The translations under genes were made by a program, and so were the position numbers. This document shows positions 39,211 to 48,130 of a DNA stretch of 64,000 nucleotides, piece by piece. This DNA is from Sphingomonas sp. R-74633 (GTDB taxonomy: Bacteria; Pseudomonadota; Alphaproteobacteria; Sphingomonadales; Sphingomonadaceae): assembly GCF_013416555.1 (NCBI RefSeq), contig NZ_JACCFG010000001.1:744001-808000 (forward strand), written 5' to 3'. Below the pieces are notes generated by a model that was given only the letters and a program-made list of their open reading frames with translations, was not told where the DNA came from and did no database searches. Within the stretch, counting starts at the first letter, position 1. Each line of letters starts with the position of its first letter.

Positions 39211-39906
39211 TTACGGCCGTGCGCGGACCAGCGTCAGCGTGCGGCCGCGGGTGCCGGAGAGCACCAGCTTGCCCTGTCGGTTGCTCGACACGGTCAGCCG
39301 GTCGCCGAACAGGTTGAGGATGGCCTGTTCCTGCTGGTTCCGCGTCCGGTCGGTGCAGGCCATGCGGGTGCTGGCCAGCGGCCCCGCGGTCAGCCGGCCG
39401 CGCTCGAAGCGGAAGTTGCCGTTGAAGCGGTTGCAGCTCGCATTGCCCGAGATGCGGCCGTTGTCGAAGGACACGGTCGGGCTGGTACCGCGGGCAACGG
39501 GGCGCCCGTTCAGCGCCTCGATCCGCCAATTGCCCTCGACCGGGCTTGCGGCGGGCAGGGCGCGGGGCTCACCGCCGCAGCCCTTATAGCTGCGCCCGTC
39601 GACGGTGACGGTCACGGTGTCGGGATAGGTGCGGTCGCTCATCCCGTCGCTGCACTTGATGTGGTTGGTGTTCACGTTGATCCGGCGCGTCTGCCAGATC
39701 TCGCCGGCAAAGCCGTGGATCACCCGCGGCGTCGCCACGCTCACCGGCGGGCGGCCCGGCGCCTCGAAGCGCATCGTCCGGGCGCCGATGGTCAGGCTCC
39801 AGAACGGCTCGGTGCCGGAGGCGCGATAATCGGCCTGCGCCTGGGCGGCGGCGGGCAGGGCAGTCAGCGCGATCAGGCTGGCGGCGGCGATGGTGGGGAT
39901 ACGCAT
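39211..39906 (-). CDS. Secreted META/HslJ-domain protein
   Basis: 231-residue exported protein. After a signal peptide (ending AAAQAQA) comes a domain opening SGTEPFWSLTIG, a pattern of the COG3650 type, and then a META domain (about 120-228) with GNWRIEALNGRPVA, SGNASCNRFNGNF and STRMACTDRT. META/HslJ proteins are associated with stress tolerance and metal binding but have no defined activity. ATG 39906 is chosen over a GTG at 39915 because GAGGAG is optimally spaced. It converges with the TPR-like gene. Confidence 0.88.
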   Translation of the reverse strand: MRIPTIAAASLIALTALPAAAQAQADYRASGTEPFWSLTIGARTMRFEAPGRPPVSVATPRVIHGFAGEIWQTRRINVNTNHIKCSDGMSDRTYPDTVTVTVDGRSYKGCGGEPRALPAASPVEGNWRIEALNGRPVARGTSPTVSFDNGRISGNASCNRFNGNFRFERGRLTAGPLASTRMACTDRTRNQQEQAILNLFGDRLTVSSNRQGKLVLSGTRGRTLTLVRARP

Positions 39907-39983
39907 TGGATTCACTCCTCTTTCGAGAAGCGCAATGCACCGGAGCGGCTGAACGCTCCATGGCCGTAACGATTAGCTGCCGT

Positions 39984-40784
39984 TCAGCTTCGCTGCTGGC
40001 CGAGCACTTCATAGGCCATGACCGCAGTGGCGATCGCGGCGTTCAGGCTGTCCGCCTTGCCGAGCATCGGGATCTTGACCAGCAGGTCGCACGCCTCGGC
40101 CATGAAGCCCGGCATGCCCTGCGCCTCGTTGCCGGTGAGCAGGAAGGTCGGCGCCTGGTAGTGGGGGCTGCGATAGTCATGCTCGGTGTCGAGGCTGAGC
40201 CCGACCAGCTGGCCCGGCCCCTTGCGCAGCCAGACGAGGAAGTCGCCCCAGCTCGATCGCGCCACCGGCACGGTGAACAGCGCTCCCATGCTGGCCCGCA
40301 CCGCCTCGACCGAAAAGGGATCGACACAGTCGTCGATCAGGATCAGCCCGCCGGCACCCACCGCATCGGCGGTGCGCAGGATGGTGCCCATGTTGCCCGG
40401 ATCGCGCAGCCGCTCGGCGACCAGCCAGATGCCCGCCTTGCTCCGGTCGAGATCGGCCAGCGTGACGGCGAATTCGGGATAGACGCCGATGACGACACCG
40501 GGATTGTCCTTGCCCGAGAGCTTGGAGAGGATGTCGGCATTGGTCTCGACTGCCCAGCCGCCCGCCGCTTCGGTAGCGTCGACCAGCGACCGGACCAGAG
40601 CATGGCCCGCCATGTCCTTCGAGAAGAACAGATATTCCGGAACCCGCCCGGCCTCATGCGCTTCGGTGAGGATGCGCAGCCCCTCGGCGAGGAACAGCCC
40701 TTCCTCGCGCCGGTGCTTCTTGTCGCGCAGGTTGCGGACACGCTTGATGAGGGGGTTGGAAAAGGCAGTGATTTCGCGTGGCAT
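39984..40784 (-). CDS. SpoU/TrmH-family RNA 2'-O-methyltransferase
   Basis: 266-residue SPOUT methyltransferase. The N-terminal substrate-binding domain (AFSNPLIKRVRNLRDKKHR) precedes the knotted catalytic domain with ERLRDPGNMGTILRTADA (motif 1), FLLTGNEAQGMP (motif 2) and KIPMLGKADSLNAAIA (motif 3). It methylates a ribose in rRNA or tRNA; RlmB-like targets are plausible, but I cannot assign a site. It lies 32 bases after the HPr gene and may end the chvI-to-HPr operon. Confidence 0.9.
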   Translation of the reverse strand: MPREITAFSNPLIKRVRNLRDKKHRREEGLFLAEGLRILTEAHEAGRVPEYLFFSKDMAGHALVRSLVDATEAAGGWAVETNADILSKLSGKDNPGVVIGVYPEFAVTLADLDRSKAGIWLVAERLRDPGNMGTILRTADAVGAGGLILIDDCVDPFSVEAVRASMGALFTVPVARSSWGDFLVWLRKGPGQLVGLSLDTEHDYRSPHYQAPTFLLTGNEAQGMPGFMAEACDLLVKIPMLGKADSLNAAIATAVMAYEVLGQQRS

Positions 40785-40816
40785 CGGCTGCCCTTAGCTA
40801 CTCCACGCCCCCGAGG

Positions 40817-41089
40817 CTATTCCTCGTTGAACCGCGCCTCGACCAGCTCGACCAGTGCCTGCACCGCGCCATCGGCGCCGTCGCCCTCCGCGCTGATCGC
40901 GATCGTGTCGCCCTTGGCGGCGCCGAGCATCATCAGATCGAGGATCGATGTGCCCGAGGCGGTATTGCCGTCCTTCTCGACGGTGAGTTCGACCGGCTGG
41001 GCGGTGGCGAGGGTCACGAAGGCCATGGAGGCGCGCGCGTGCAGGCCGCGCTTGTTCTCGATCGTGACGGTTCGGATCGTGCGACTCAA
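40817..41089 (-). CDS. ptsH: HPr phosphocarrier (PTS)
   Basis: 90-residue HPr. His17 in KRGLHARAS accepts phosphate from enzyme I. The regulatory serine position is kept as Ser48 in TSILDLMMLGAAKG. In alphaproteobacteria this HPr (NPr-like) works in a regulatory PTS with an EIIA rather than sugar uptake. The start is TTG, overlapping the EIIA stop as TTGA. It is encoded after EIIA, RapZ and the HPr-kinase-like gene. No enzyme I gene is in the window. Confidence 0.93.
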   Translation of the reverse strand: MSRTIRTVTIENKRGLHARASMAFVTLATAQPVELTVEKDGNTASGTSILDLMMLGAAKGDTIAISAEGDGADGAVQALVELVEARFNEE

Positions 41090-41493
41090 GCGGCAGCCTC
41101 TCCCAGGACTTCGGATGCGACGGTGATGTATTTGCGGCCGGCATCGCGCGCCGCGGCCACGGCTTCAGTGACCTTCATCGTCTTGCGCGCGCTGCCCAGG
41201 CGGATCAGCATCGGCAGGTTGATCCCGGCGATCACCTCGACCCGGCCCGCTTCCATCAGCGAGATGGCGAGATTCGACGGCGTGCCGCCGAACAGATCGC
41301 TCAGCACGATCACCCCGCGACCCGAATCGACGCTCTTGATCGCCTCGGCGATGTCCGCGCGGCGACCTTCCATATCATCTTCGGGGCCGATGCAGATCGA
41401 TGCGATCTGCTCCTGTTTGCCCACCACATGCTCCATCGCGACTACGAACTCCTCTGCGAGTCGTCCGTGCGTCACGAGCACCAAACCGATCAT
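41086..41493 (-). CDS. PTS EIIA component, mannose/fructose type
   Basis: 135-residue EIIA of the mannose/fructose class with the phosphorylation site His9 in LVLVTHGRLAEE and the VLSDLFGGTPSN segment (about 63-74). It receives phosphate from HPr. There is no EIIB, EIIC or EIID nearby, consistent with a purely regulatory role in the alphaproteobacterial PTS. It is one base from rapZ and overlaps HPr. Confidence 0.93.
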   Translation of the reverse strand: MIGLVLVTHGRLAEEFVVAMEHVVGKQEQIASICIGPEDDMEGRRADIAEAIKSVDSGRGVIVLSDLFGGTPSNLAISLMEAGRVEVIAGINLPMLIRLGSARKTMKVTEAVAAARDAGRKYITVASEVLGEAAA

Positions 41494-41494
41494 C

Positions 41495-42418
41495 TCAAAC
41501 TCCGCCCCCTGCCACGGTCACCGGGTGCCCCTCCAGCGAGTCCTGCGGCGCGGTCTTCGTATCACGATGCGTCACCGTGGGCGAAAAACCTGCGCCGCGC
41601 AACCGCGTGGCCATCCGTTCGGCGACATGGACCGAGCGGTGACGGCCCCCCGTGCATCCGAACGCTATCGTAACATATGCCTTGCCCTCGGCCTGGTAGC
41701 GCGGGAGCAGCAGGAGCAGCAGCGACTCGATCTGCTCCATCGCCGCCGGATAGGCGGGATCGGCCGCGATATAGGCGGAAACATCGGCGTCCTTGCCCGT
41801 GCCGGGGCGCAGCTCGGGCACCCAGTGCGGATTGCGCAGGAAACGCATGTCGAACACCAGGTCGGCGTCGCGCGGCAGGCCGCGGGCGAAGCCGAACGAC
41901 ACCACCGAGATCACCGTCTCGCCCAGGCCCTCGCCCGAAAAGGTGGTGCGGATCTGCTGGGCCAATTCGTTCGAGCTGAGATCGGTCGTGTCGATCAGGC
42001 GGTTCGCCCAGCGCCTGAGCGGCGTCAGCAGTTCGCGTTCATGGGCGATCCCGTCCTGCGCCGGCCGGTCCTGCGCCATGGGATGGCGCCGCCGCGTCTC
42101 CGAATAGCGCCGCTCGAGCTCGGCGCCCGAGCATTCGAGGAACAGCGTGCCGACGTCATGGCCGTGATTCTCGCGCAGCTTCTTGATGCGCCGCACGATG
42201 CTCTCGGGGTCGAAGCCGCGCGTCGTGGTGCCGATGCCGATCGCGAGCGGGCGGTCGTCTTCCACTTCCGCCGGCGCGGTGTCGAGCAGCCGGTTGAGCA
42301 GCAGCAGCGGCAGATTGTCGACGATCTCCCAGCCCAGATCCTCGAGCGTGCGCAGCACCGTCGACTTGCCGGCGCCGGACATGCCGGTGACGAGCAGGAT
42401 CTGCTTGGGTTTGCTCAC
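41495..42418 (-). CDS. rapZ: RNase adapter protein RapZ
   Basis: 307-residue nucleotide-binding RapZ (YvcJ). The Walker A motif GMSGAGKST is at 12-20; the C-terminal domain has FDMRFLRNPHW and the conserved AFGCTGGRHRSVH block. In E. coli RapZ tunes GlmS levels via small RNAs; in alphaproteobacteria it is found with PTS genes. The start is GTG 42418, overlapping the HPr-kinase-like stop as GTGA. Confidence 0.94.
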   Translation of the reverse strand: MSKPKQILLVTGMSGAGKSTVLRTLEDLGWEIVDNLPLLLLNRLLDTAPAEVEDDRPLAIGIGTTTRGFDPESIVRRIKKLRENHGHDVGTLFLECSGAELERRYSETRRRHPMAQDRPAQDGIAHERELLTPLRRWANRLIDTTDLSSNELAQQIRTTFSGEGLGETVISVVSFGFARGLPRDADLVFDMRFLRNPHWVPELRPGTGKDADVSAYIAADPAYPAAMEQIESLLLLLLPRYQAEGKAYVTIAFGCTGGRHRSVHVAERMATRLRGAGFSPTVTHRDTKTAPQDSLEGHPVTVAGGGV

Positions 42419-42843
42419 TGCGCGAATGCCTTCAGCGCATATTCGACCTTGATCGGCGCAGCGGGCTCGGACGGGCCGAGCGCCAGCACGGGCACCGCGA
42501 TGCCGGCGATGTTCCGGAAGCGGCGATCCTCGGGCAGGCGCGGCGCGGCGTCGAGCACGACGGCGATCAATGCCACGCTCACTTCGGCGAGGCTCTCCTT
42601 CTTCACCGCGCCGATGCCGCGAATCTCTACCTGCCCCCCGGTGCCGGCGGGCGCGGTGGCCTGCAGATTGGAGCCGCTCCGGGTACAGGCAGTGCGGGCA
42701 TCGGAGACCAGCACAGCGCCGCGATCGAGCAGGCGCAGGAGGAGGTCGGTGCGCTGGGCGTCGTCGCGGGCTTCGATCAGCACGCCGCGGCCATCGATCG
42801 CCACACAGGCGCCCTGGATCGTCTCTGAAGACAGTTCGGCCAT
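42415..42843 (-). CDS. hprK: HPr kinase/phosphorylase-like protein lacking the P-loop
   Basis: 142-residue homologue of the short alphaproteobacterial HPr kinase. The surroundings fit: QGACVAIDGRGVLIE at the start, LLLRLLDRGAVLVSD (about 41-55), and VEIRGIGAVKKE (about 78-89). But the place of the nucleotide-binding loop, normally GPSGSGKSDL, reads EARDDAQRTDL: no Gly, Lys or Ser of Walker A remains. ATP-dependent kinase activity is therefore unlikely. The reading frame is intact and coupled on both sides (TGATG with chvG, GTGA with rapZ), so it seems to be maintained, possibly as a binding protein. Confidence 0.85.
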   Translation of the reverse strand: MAELSSETIQGACVAIDGRGVLIEARDDAQRTDLLLRLLDRGAVLVSDARTACTRSGSNLQATAPAGTGGQVEIRGIGAVKKESLAEVSVALIAVVLDAAPRLPEDRRFRNIAGIAVPVLALGPSEPAAPIKVEYALKAFAQ

Positions 42844-44423
42844 CAAATGCGTCCCGCCAATGGCAGATGGACGACGAATCGTGCCCCGCTCAATCGATCC
42901 TCCCGCGATTCGACTGAAATATTCCCCTGGTGGCCCTCAACGATCGTGCGGGCGATGGCAAGCCCCAGCCCGGAATGCTGGCCGAACGCTTCTTCCTGCG
43001 GGCGCACGGTGTGGAAGCGGCGGAAGATGTTCTCGCGCGCTTCCTCGGGCACGCCGGGACCTTCGTCCTCCACCCGGATCGTCAGATATTCATCGTCACT
43101 CGATGCCGAGATCGCGATCAGGCCCTTGGGCGGCGAGAAGGAGATGGCGTTCTCGATGAGGTTCTCGAACACGCGCTCCAGCCGCGCCCCTTCGCCGAGC
43201 ACGGTCAGCTCGGCCCCCCGGCCGCGGTCAAAGGCGATGCGGATGCCGCCGGGAATGCCGCGCGCCTCGCGCTGGTCGAGCAGCGCCTGGATCATCGTGC
43301 CGATGTCGACGGGCTCGAAGGTGGCGCGGCTCAGCTGTGCGTCGAGTCGCGACGCCTCGGAAATATCGGTGATCAGCCGGTCGAGCCGCAGCACATCGTC
43401 GCGCACGATCTCGAGCAGCTGGTCGCGATGCTCCTTCTTCTTCACCGCCGCCAGGCTGTCGACCGCGGAGCGGAGCGAGGCGAGGGGGTTCTTGAGCTCG
43501 TGCGTCACGTCGGCGGCGAACGCCTCGGTTGCGTCGATCCGGGCACGCAGGGCGCCCGTCATGTCGGACAGCGCGCGGGCGAGCAGTCCGATCTCGTCGC
43601 TGCGGTCGGGCAGCCGCGGCACCACCACTTCGCGGGCACGCCCCAGCCGCACCCGGATCGCTGCGCGGGCGAGCAGGCGCAGCGGCCGCACGATCGTCCG
43701 GGCGAGGAACAGCGAGAGCAGGATCGAGAAGACCGAGACGAACAGCAGCACCATGCCCAGCCGGAAGCGCTCGGCGCGAACGGTCTGAGTGATGTCACGC
43801 GCGTTGACCGTGGTCATCACCACGCCCAGCTCGGTGATCGGCGCGGCGGCGGTGATCACCGGGGTGCGATCGGGTGCGCGCCACACGGTGGCGGGCGTGC
43901 CATGCGCCGAGAGCGCGGTGCGCACATCGGGCCAGTCGAGGCCCATGTCCGCCGCGCGTTCGCGGTAGAGCGGGGCGCGGTCGGCACCCGCCACCGTATC
44001 GATCACCGCATCGAGGAACCGCGCCGCCTCCAGCCCCCAGGGATCCTTGTCCGGATCGCGCAGCACGACGTTGCGCAGGCCCAATGTCTTGCTGTCCGAG
44101 AGCAGCTTACCCTTCTCGTCGTACAGTCGGATCCGCGTGCCGGTGTCGCGCGCCAGGCTGAGCACCAGCAGGTCGCGGCGCTTCTCGTCCTTGGCCGAGG
44201 CCAGCGCCTGCGCGATCAGCCGGACCTCGCGACCGGCCTGTTCCACCCGGCTGTCGACGATCCGGCTGCGGTACGAGTCGAGGTAGGAGAAGCCGCCGCC
44301 CAGCAGCGCCAGCGCGAAGATGTTCACCGCGAGGATGCGTGGCGTCAGGCTGACGCGATTGGACCATTTGAGCGCGAGGTCGCGCTCGTCCCTATTCGTC
44401 CGAGAACCGGTAGCCCGCGCCAT
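42843..44423 (-). CDS. chvG: Sensor histidine kinase ChvG
   Basis: 526-residue envelope sensor kinase of the ChvG/ChvI (ExoS/ChvI) system. Two membrane segments (about 28-47 and 222-241) frame a periplasmic sensor domain; a HAMP linker, the H box with His308 in [12 protein letters not shown], and the ATPase core ([30 protein letters not shown]) follow. The ATG at 44423 lies inside the chvI end (32-base overlap); longer frames upstream are chvI in another phase. In other alphaproteobacteria this pair responds to acid or envelope stress. Confidence 0.94.
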   Translation of the reverse strand: MARATGSRTNRDERDLALKWSNRVSLTPRILAVNIFALALLGGGFSYLDSYRSRIVDSRVEQAGREVRLIAQALASAKDEKRRDLLVLSLARDTGTRIRLYDEKGKLLSDSKTLGLRNVVLRDPDKDPWGLEAARFLDAVIDTVAGADRAPLYRERAADMGLDWPDVRTALSAHGTPATVWRAPDRTPVITAAAPITELGVVMTTVNARDITQTVRAERFRLGMVLLFVSVFSILLSLFLARTIVRPLRLLARAAIRVRLGRAREVVVPRLPDRSDEIGLLARALSDMTGALRARIDATEAFAADVTHELKNPLASLRSAVDSLAAVKKKEHRDQLLEIVRDDVLRLDRLITDISEASRLDAQLSRATFEPVDIGTMIQALLDQREARGIPGGIRIAFDRGRGAELTVLGEGARLERVFENLIENAISFSPPKGLIAISASSDDEYLTIRVEDEGPGVPEEARENIFRRFHTVRPQEEAFGQHSGLGLAIARTIVEGHQGNISVESREDRLSGARFVVHLPLAGRI

Positions 44424-45099
44424 AGAGCGTCTCGATAGCATCGAATTCCGGATCGACCTGCCGGAATTTGCGGCGGACGCGCTTGATGTGGCTGTCGATG
44501 GTTCGGTCATCGACATAGATGTCGTCCTGATAGGCGGCATCCATCAGCTGGTTGCGGGTTTTCACGATGCCCGGGCGCTGCGCGAGCGTCTCGAGAATCA
44601 GGAATTCGGTGACGGTCAGCGTCACGTTGGTCCCGCTCCAGGTCACGCGGTGGCGTGCCGGATCCATCACCAGCCGGCCACGCTCGAGCACTTCGGCGGG
44701 GGTTTCCTCACCGCCCTCGGCGGTGGGCTGGGCGACTTCGGTGCGGCGCAGGATCGCGCGGATGCGGGCGATCAGCAGGCGCTGGCTGAACGGCTTGGCG
44801 ATATAATCGTCCGCGCCCATTGCCAGGCCCAGCGCCTCGTCCAGCTCATCGTCCTTGCTGGTCAGGAAGATGACGGGGATCGAGCTTTTCTCGCGCAGGC
44901 GCCGCAGCAGCTCCAGCCCGTCCATCTTCGGCATCTTGATGTCGAGCACCGCCAGATCGGGCGGATTGTCGATCAGCGCCTTCAGTGCGCTCTCGCCATC
45001 CGAATAGACACGCGTCAGAAAACCCTCGGTCTGGAGGGCGATCGAGACGGAGGTCAGGATATTGCGGTCGTCATCGACCAGCGCGATCGTTGCAGTCAT
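44392..45099 (-). CDS. chvI: Response regulator ChvI
   Basis: 235-residue OmpR-family response regulator. The receiver domain has the acidic pair VDDDRN, phospho-acceptor Asp53 in [12 protein letters not shown] and Lys in FLTSKDDE. The C-terminal winged helix (from about 130) ends [10 protein letters not shown]. It is the first gene of the operon chvI-chvG-hprK-like-rapZ-EIIA-HPr and is divergent from pckA, as in other alphaproteobacteria, where ChvI is known to influence pckA. Confidence 0.95.
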   Translation of the reverse strand: MTATIALVDDDRNILTSVSIALQTEGFLTRVYSDGESALKALIDNPPDLAVLDIKMPKMDGLELLRRLREKSSIPVIFLTSKDDELDEALGLAMGADDYIAKPFSQRLLIARIRAILRRTEVAQPTAEGGEETPAEVLERGRLVMDPARHRVTWSGTNVTLTVTEFLILETLAQRPGIVKTRNQLMDAAYQDDIYVDDRTIDSHIKRVRRKFRQVDPEFDAIETLYGAGYRFSDE

Positions 45100-45183
45100 G
45101 CGTTTTGGGCACTCGGAACCATTGATCTAACGGCGTAACCGAAACTTCTTTACCGCTCAATCGCCTGACAACGTTTACTCGGG

Positions 45184-45229
45184 TTGACCCCCTTTCCGGC
45201 GCGGGCCTATGGCCACGCAATAATATTGC
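45184..45229 (+). promoter_or_regulatory. Candidate pckA promoter and operator
   Basis: TTGACC (45184-45189) and TATGGC (45208-45213) are spaced by 18 bases, a plausible sigma-70 type promoter for pckA. Just downstream, GCAATA-A-TATTGC (45217-45229) is a perfect inverted repeat, AT-rich in a GC-rich setting, placed where a repressor or ChvI could act. Confidence 0.45.
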
Positions 45230-45291
45230 ACGGGGCGGCAACAGCCCCGGCAAGAGACACCCACCAGGGTGCATGGAGACGGAGGCCGATT

Positions 45292-46899
45292 TTGACCGAG
45301 CGCACGCCGCGCAACGGTCTCGATGCCATGGGCATCGGGACCGGCGCTGAACTTTTCTGGAATCTCGAAACCGCCCAGCTCGTGGAGCACGCCGTGCGAC
45401 GCGGCGAGGGCAAGCTTGCCAAGGACGGCCCGCTGGTCGTCACCACCGGCAAGCACACCGGCCGCAGCGCCAAGGACAAGTTCATCGTCCGCGATGCCAC
45501 TACCGAGGACAGCGTCTGGTGGGGCAACGTCAACAAGGGGATGACTTCGGGCCATTTCGCCGCGCTCAAGGAGGATTTCCTCGCCGAGCTGGCGCAGCGC
45601 GACACGCTCTACGTCCAGGACCTGTACGGCGGCTCGCAGCCCGAGCACCGCGTCAATGTCCGCGTGATCAACGAGCTGGCCTGGCATAATCTGTTCATCC
45701 GCACGCTGCTCGTCCGCCCCGAGGGCGCCGAGCTCGCCGGCTTCCAGCCCGAATATACGATCATCGACCTGCCGAGCTTTCGCGCCGACCCTGAGCGCCA
45801 TGGTTGCCGCAGCGAGACGGTGATCGCCGTCAACTTCACCGAGAAGCTGATCCTGATCGGCGGCACCGCCTATGCGGGCGAGATGAAGAAGAGCGTGTTC
45901 GGGCTGCTCAACTATCTGCTGCCGAAGGACGGCATCATGCCGATGCACTGTTCGGCCAATATCGGCCCGAACGGGGACACTGCAGTGTTCTTCGGCCTCA
46001 GCGGCACGGGCAAGACTACGCTCTCGGCCGATGCCAGCCGCACGCTGATCGGCGATGACGAGCATGGCTGGTCGGACACGGCGGTCTTCAATTTCGAGGG
46101 CGGCTGCTACGCCAAGATGATCAACCTCTCGGCCGAAGCCGAGCCGGAGATCTTCGCGACCACCAGGCGCTTCGGCACGGTGCTCGAGAATGTCGTGATG
46201 GACGAGGCAAGCCGCACGCTCGACTTTGCCGACAACAGCCTCGCGGAGAACAGCCGCGGCGCCTATCCGATCGACTTCATCCCCAACACCTCCGAGCGCA
46301 ATCTCGGGCCGGTGCCGCGCAACATCATTTTCCTGACCGCAGACGCGTTCGGGGTGATGCCGCCGATCGCGAAGCTCACGCCCGACCAGGCGATGTACCA
46401 CTTCCTCTCGGGCTACACCGCCAAGGTCGCCGGCACCGAGATCGGGGTGACCGAGCCCGAGGCGACCTTCTCGACCTGCTTCGGCGCCGCCTTCATGCCG
46501 CGTCACCCGGCAGTGTATGGCAACCTCCTCAAGGAGCGGATCGCCGCGGGGCAGGTCGATTGCTGGCTGGTCAATACCGGCTGGAGCGGCGGGCGGGCCA
46601 CCGATCCGGGTATCAAGCGCATGCCGATCAAGGTGACCCGCGCGCTGCTCAACGCTGCGCTCGACGGCAGCCTGGCCCAGGCCGAGTTCCGCAAGGATCC
46701 GAATTTCGGCTTCATGGTCCCCGTCGCGGTCAACGGCGTCGACAGCGCGATCCTCGACCCGCGGGCGACCTGGCAAAACAAGGCGGACTATGACGCCACG
46801 GCCGGCCGGCTGGTCGACCAGTTCGTCGAGAACTTCGCCCAATTCGCGGATCACGTAGATGCCGGGGTGCGCGAAGCTGCACCCAAGGTCACCGCATAG
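45292..46899 (+). CDS. pckA: Phosphoenolpyruvate carboxykinase (ATP)
   Basis: 535-residue ATP-dependent PEPCK, converting oxaloacetate to phosphoenolpyruvate, the entry of gluconeogenesis from organic acids. The P-loop GLSGTGKTT is at 235-243; the [15 protein letters not shown] block (about 50-64) and the NTGWSGG segment near residue 424 are typical. The start is TTG 45292 with GGAGG six bases upstream; the frame extends further but without family support. It diverges from chvI. Confidence 0.96.
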   Translation: MTERTPRNGLDAMGIGTGAELFWNLETAQLVEHAVRRGEGKLAKDGPLVVTTGKHTGRSAKDKFIVRDATTEDSVWWGNVNKGMTSGHFAALKEDFLAELAQRDTLYVQDLYGGSQPEHRVNVRVINELAWHNLFIRTLLVRPEGAELAGFQPEYTIIDLPSFRADPERHGCRSETVIAVNFTEKLILIGGTAYAGEMKKSVFGLLNYLLPKDGIMPMHCSANIGPNGDTAVFFGLSGTGKTTLSADASRTLIGDDEHGWSDTAVFNFEGGCYAKMINLSAEAEPEIFATTRRFGTVLENVVMDEASRTLDFADNSLAENSRGAYPIDFIPNTSERNLGPVPRNIIFLTADAFGVMPPIAKLTPDQAMYHFLSGYTAKVAGTEIGVTEPEATFSTCFGAAFMPRHPAVYGNLLKERIAAGQVDCWLVNTGWSGGRATDPGIKRMPIKVTRALLNAALDGSLAQAEFRKDPNFGFMVPVAVNGVDSAILDPRATWQNKADYDATAGRLVDQFVENFAQFADHVDAGVREAAPKVTA

Positions 46900-46937
46900 C
46901 TGGCCCGGTCATCGATCGGGCGATAGGAGCCCGATCG

Positions 46938-47387
46938 ATGACCGAGTTCTCGCCAAGACTGTTCGCCACCGACGCCGAGATCGCGCATCTCGGCGAAGGC
47001 CTGCTCGCCCGCTCGCTCGCCAAAGAGGAGTGGACGCACGAGGCGCATCTCGCGGCCTGCCTCTATTTGCTCGCCGAACGCTCGGATATTGACCTCGACG
47101 CCGAGATCGCCGGCCTGATCTCACGCTTCAACGAGAGCGTCGGCGGGGTGAATGACGATCAGGGCGGCTATCACGACACGATCACCCGCGCCTATGTCGC
47201 CGGGGCCCGCCTGTTCCTCGGCCAGACCGAGGAAACCGGCCTTGCCGCGCGCGTCAACGCGCTGCTCCAGTCCCCGATGGGCCGCCGCGACTGGCCGCTT
47301 GGCTTCTACAGCCGCGAGCTGCTCTTCTCCGTCCCGGCGCGCCGGGGCTTCGTTCCGCCGGATCGGGCACCGTTGCCGATGGGCTAA
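46938..47387 (+). CDS. Conserved hypothetical protein
   Basis: 149-residue cytoplasmic protein with an EEWTHEAHLAACLYLL motif (about 30-45) and an acidic helix with a GGYHDTITRAYV segment (about 75-87). His residues in WTHEAH and GYHDT look conserved-style and might bind a metal or ligand, but this is inference. An AGGAG site precedes the ATG. It lies 38 bases after pckA and may be read with it. No function is known to me. Confidence 0.75.
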   Translation: MTEFSPRLFATDAEIAHLGEGLLARSLAKEEWTHEAHLAACLYLLAERSDIDLDAEIAGLISRFNESVGGVNDDQGGYHDTITRAYVAGARLFLGQTEETGLAARVNALLQSPMGRRDWPLGFYSRELLFSVPARRGFVPPDRAPLPMG

Positions 47388-47445
47388 GCCGCGCGTGCGT
47401 GGTAGATACGCTCCCGTTCCGAACCCTCGTAACGGGAGTAAACCC

Positions 47446-47751
47446 ATGAGCATCCTCGACGGCATCCTCGGCCAGGTCACGCAGAATGTGGACGTCGCCA
47501 ATCTGGCGGCCAAGGTCGGTCTTTCGCCCGAGCATGTCGAGCAGGCCGTGCAGGCGCTCGCCAAGTTCCACCCGATGGATACCGACACCGCCGAGGGCGC
47601 AGCCGCGTCGACCGGCCTGCCGGTGGAGAAGCTCCAGGAGATTATCGGCCATATCGGCGGCGAAGGCTCGCTCGGCCATTTCGCCAATCTGCTGAACACC
47701 GAGGGCGGCAGCGTGCTCGGTCAGCTCGGCGGGCTGTTCGGCAAGAGCTGA
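47446..47751 (+). CDS. Small YidB/DUF937-like protein
   Basis: 101-residue protein starting at ATG 47446 behind CGGGAG. It is Gly- and Ala-rich, mostly helical, with MSILDGILGQVTQ at the N terminus and a C-terminal GSVLGQLGGLFGKS. The pattern resembles YidB/DUF937 small proteins of unknown role, but the match is weak. No signal peptide. Confidence 0.7.
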   Translation: MSILDGILGQVTQNVDVANLAAKVGLSPEHVEQAVQALAKFHPMDTDTAEGAAASTGLPVEKLQEIIGHIGGEGSLGHFANLLNTEGGSVLGQLGGLFGKS

Positions 47752-47752
47752 G

Positions 47753-48130
47753 TTAGGGGCGCGCCGGGGCGCGGGCGATGATCCGCTCCCCGGCCAGCGC
47801 CAGCGCGGCACCGGCCGCATAGGCGACGAAGTCCAGCCACTCGAAGCTGCCGCCCAGCAGTACGCGCAGGACCCTGTTGTGCAGCCCGAGCAGGTCGAGG
47901 ACATGGATCGCCTGCCCGAACTCGATCAGCGCCGCGATCCCGAACGCCAGCGCGGCCGTGGCCACCGGTCGGAGCGGCAGCACCGTGCGCAGCCCGCAAT
48001 AGACCAGCACCACGGCCAGCACGTCACCGAGATAGGGCCGCACGAAGCGGTCGCGCACGAACAGCGCGATCCCTACCTCGACAAGGAACAGCGAAGCCGC
48101 CGCAGCGGCATATCCCCAGCGCCAGGTCAG
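47753..48130 (-). CDS. DUF2809 membrane protein, CTG start proposed
   Basis: About 125-residue integral membrane protein of the DUF2809 family, recognised by FVRPYLGDVLAVVLVYCGLR and the C-terminal GGSFEWLDFVAYAAGA. The first membrane helix (YAAAAASLFLVEVGIALFV) lies upstream of the only ATG/GTG-type start (GTG 48058). An in-frame stop lies just before CTG 48130, and that CTG overlaps the DUF885 stop as CTGA, in the manner of the ATGA and GTGA overlaps elsewhere here. CTG is thus the most likely start. Function unknown. Confidence 0.75.
   Translation of the reverse strand: MTWRWGYAAAAASLFLVEVGIALFVRDRFVRPYLGDVLAVVLVYCGLRTVLPLRPVATAALAFGIAALIEFGQAIHVLDLLGLHNRVLRVLLGGSFEWLDFVAYAAGAALALAGERIIARAPARP

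Noticed and set aside
44107..44367. A possible small open frame inside chvG
   Set aside because: It is an out-of-frame stretch of chvG codons, with no ribosome site or conserved pattern.
42843..44540. A longer N terminus for ChvG, starting at 44540
   Set aside because: The extra residues are chvI read in another phase and have a Ser/Thr/Arg-rich, non-native composition.
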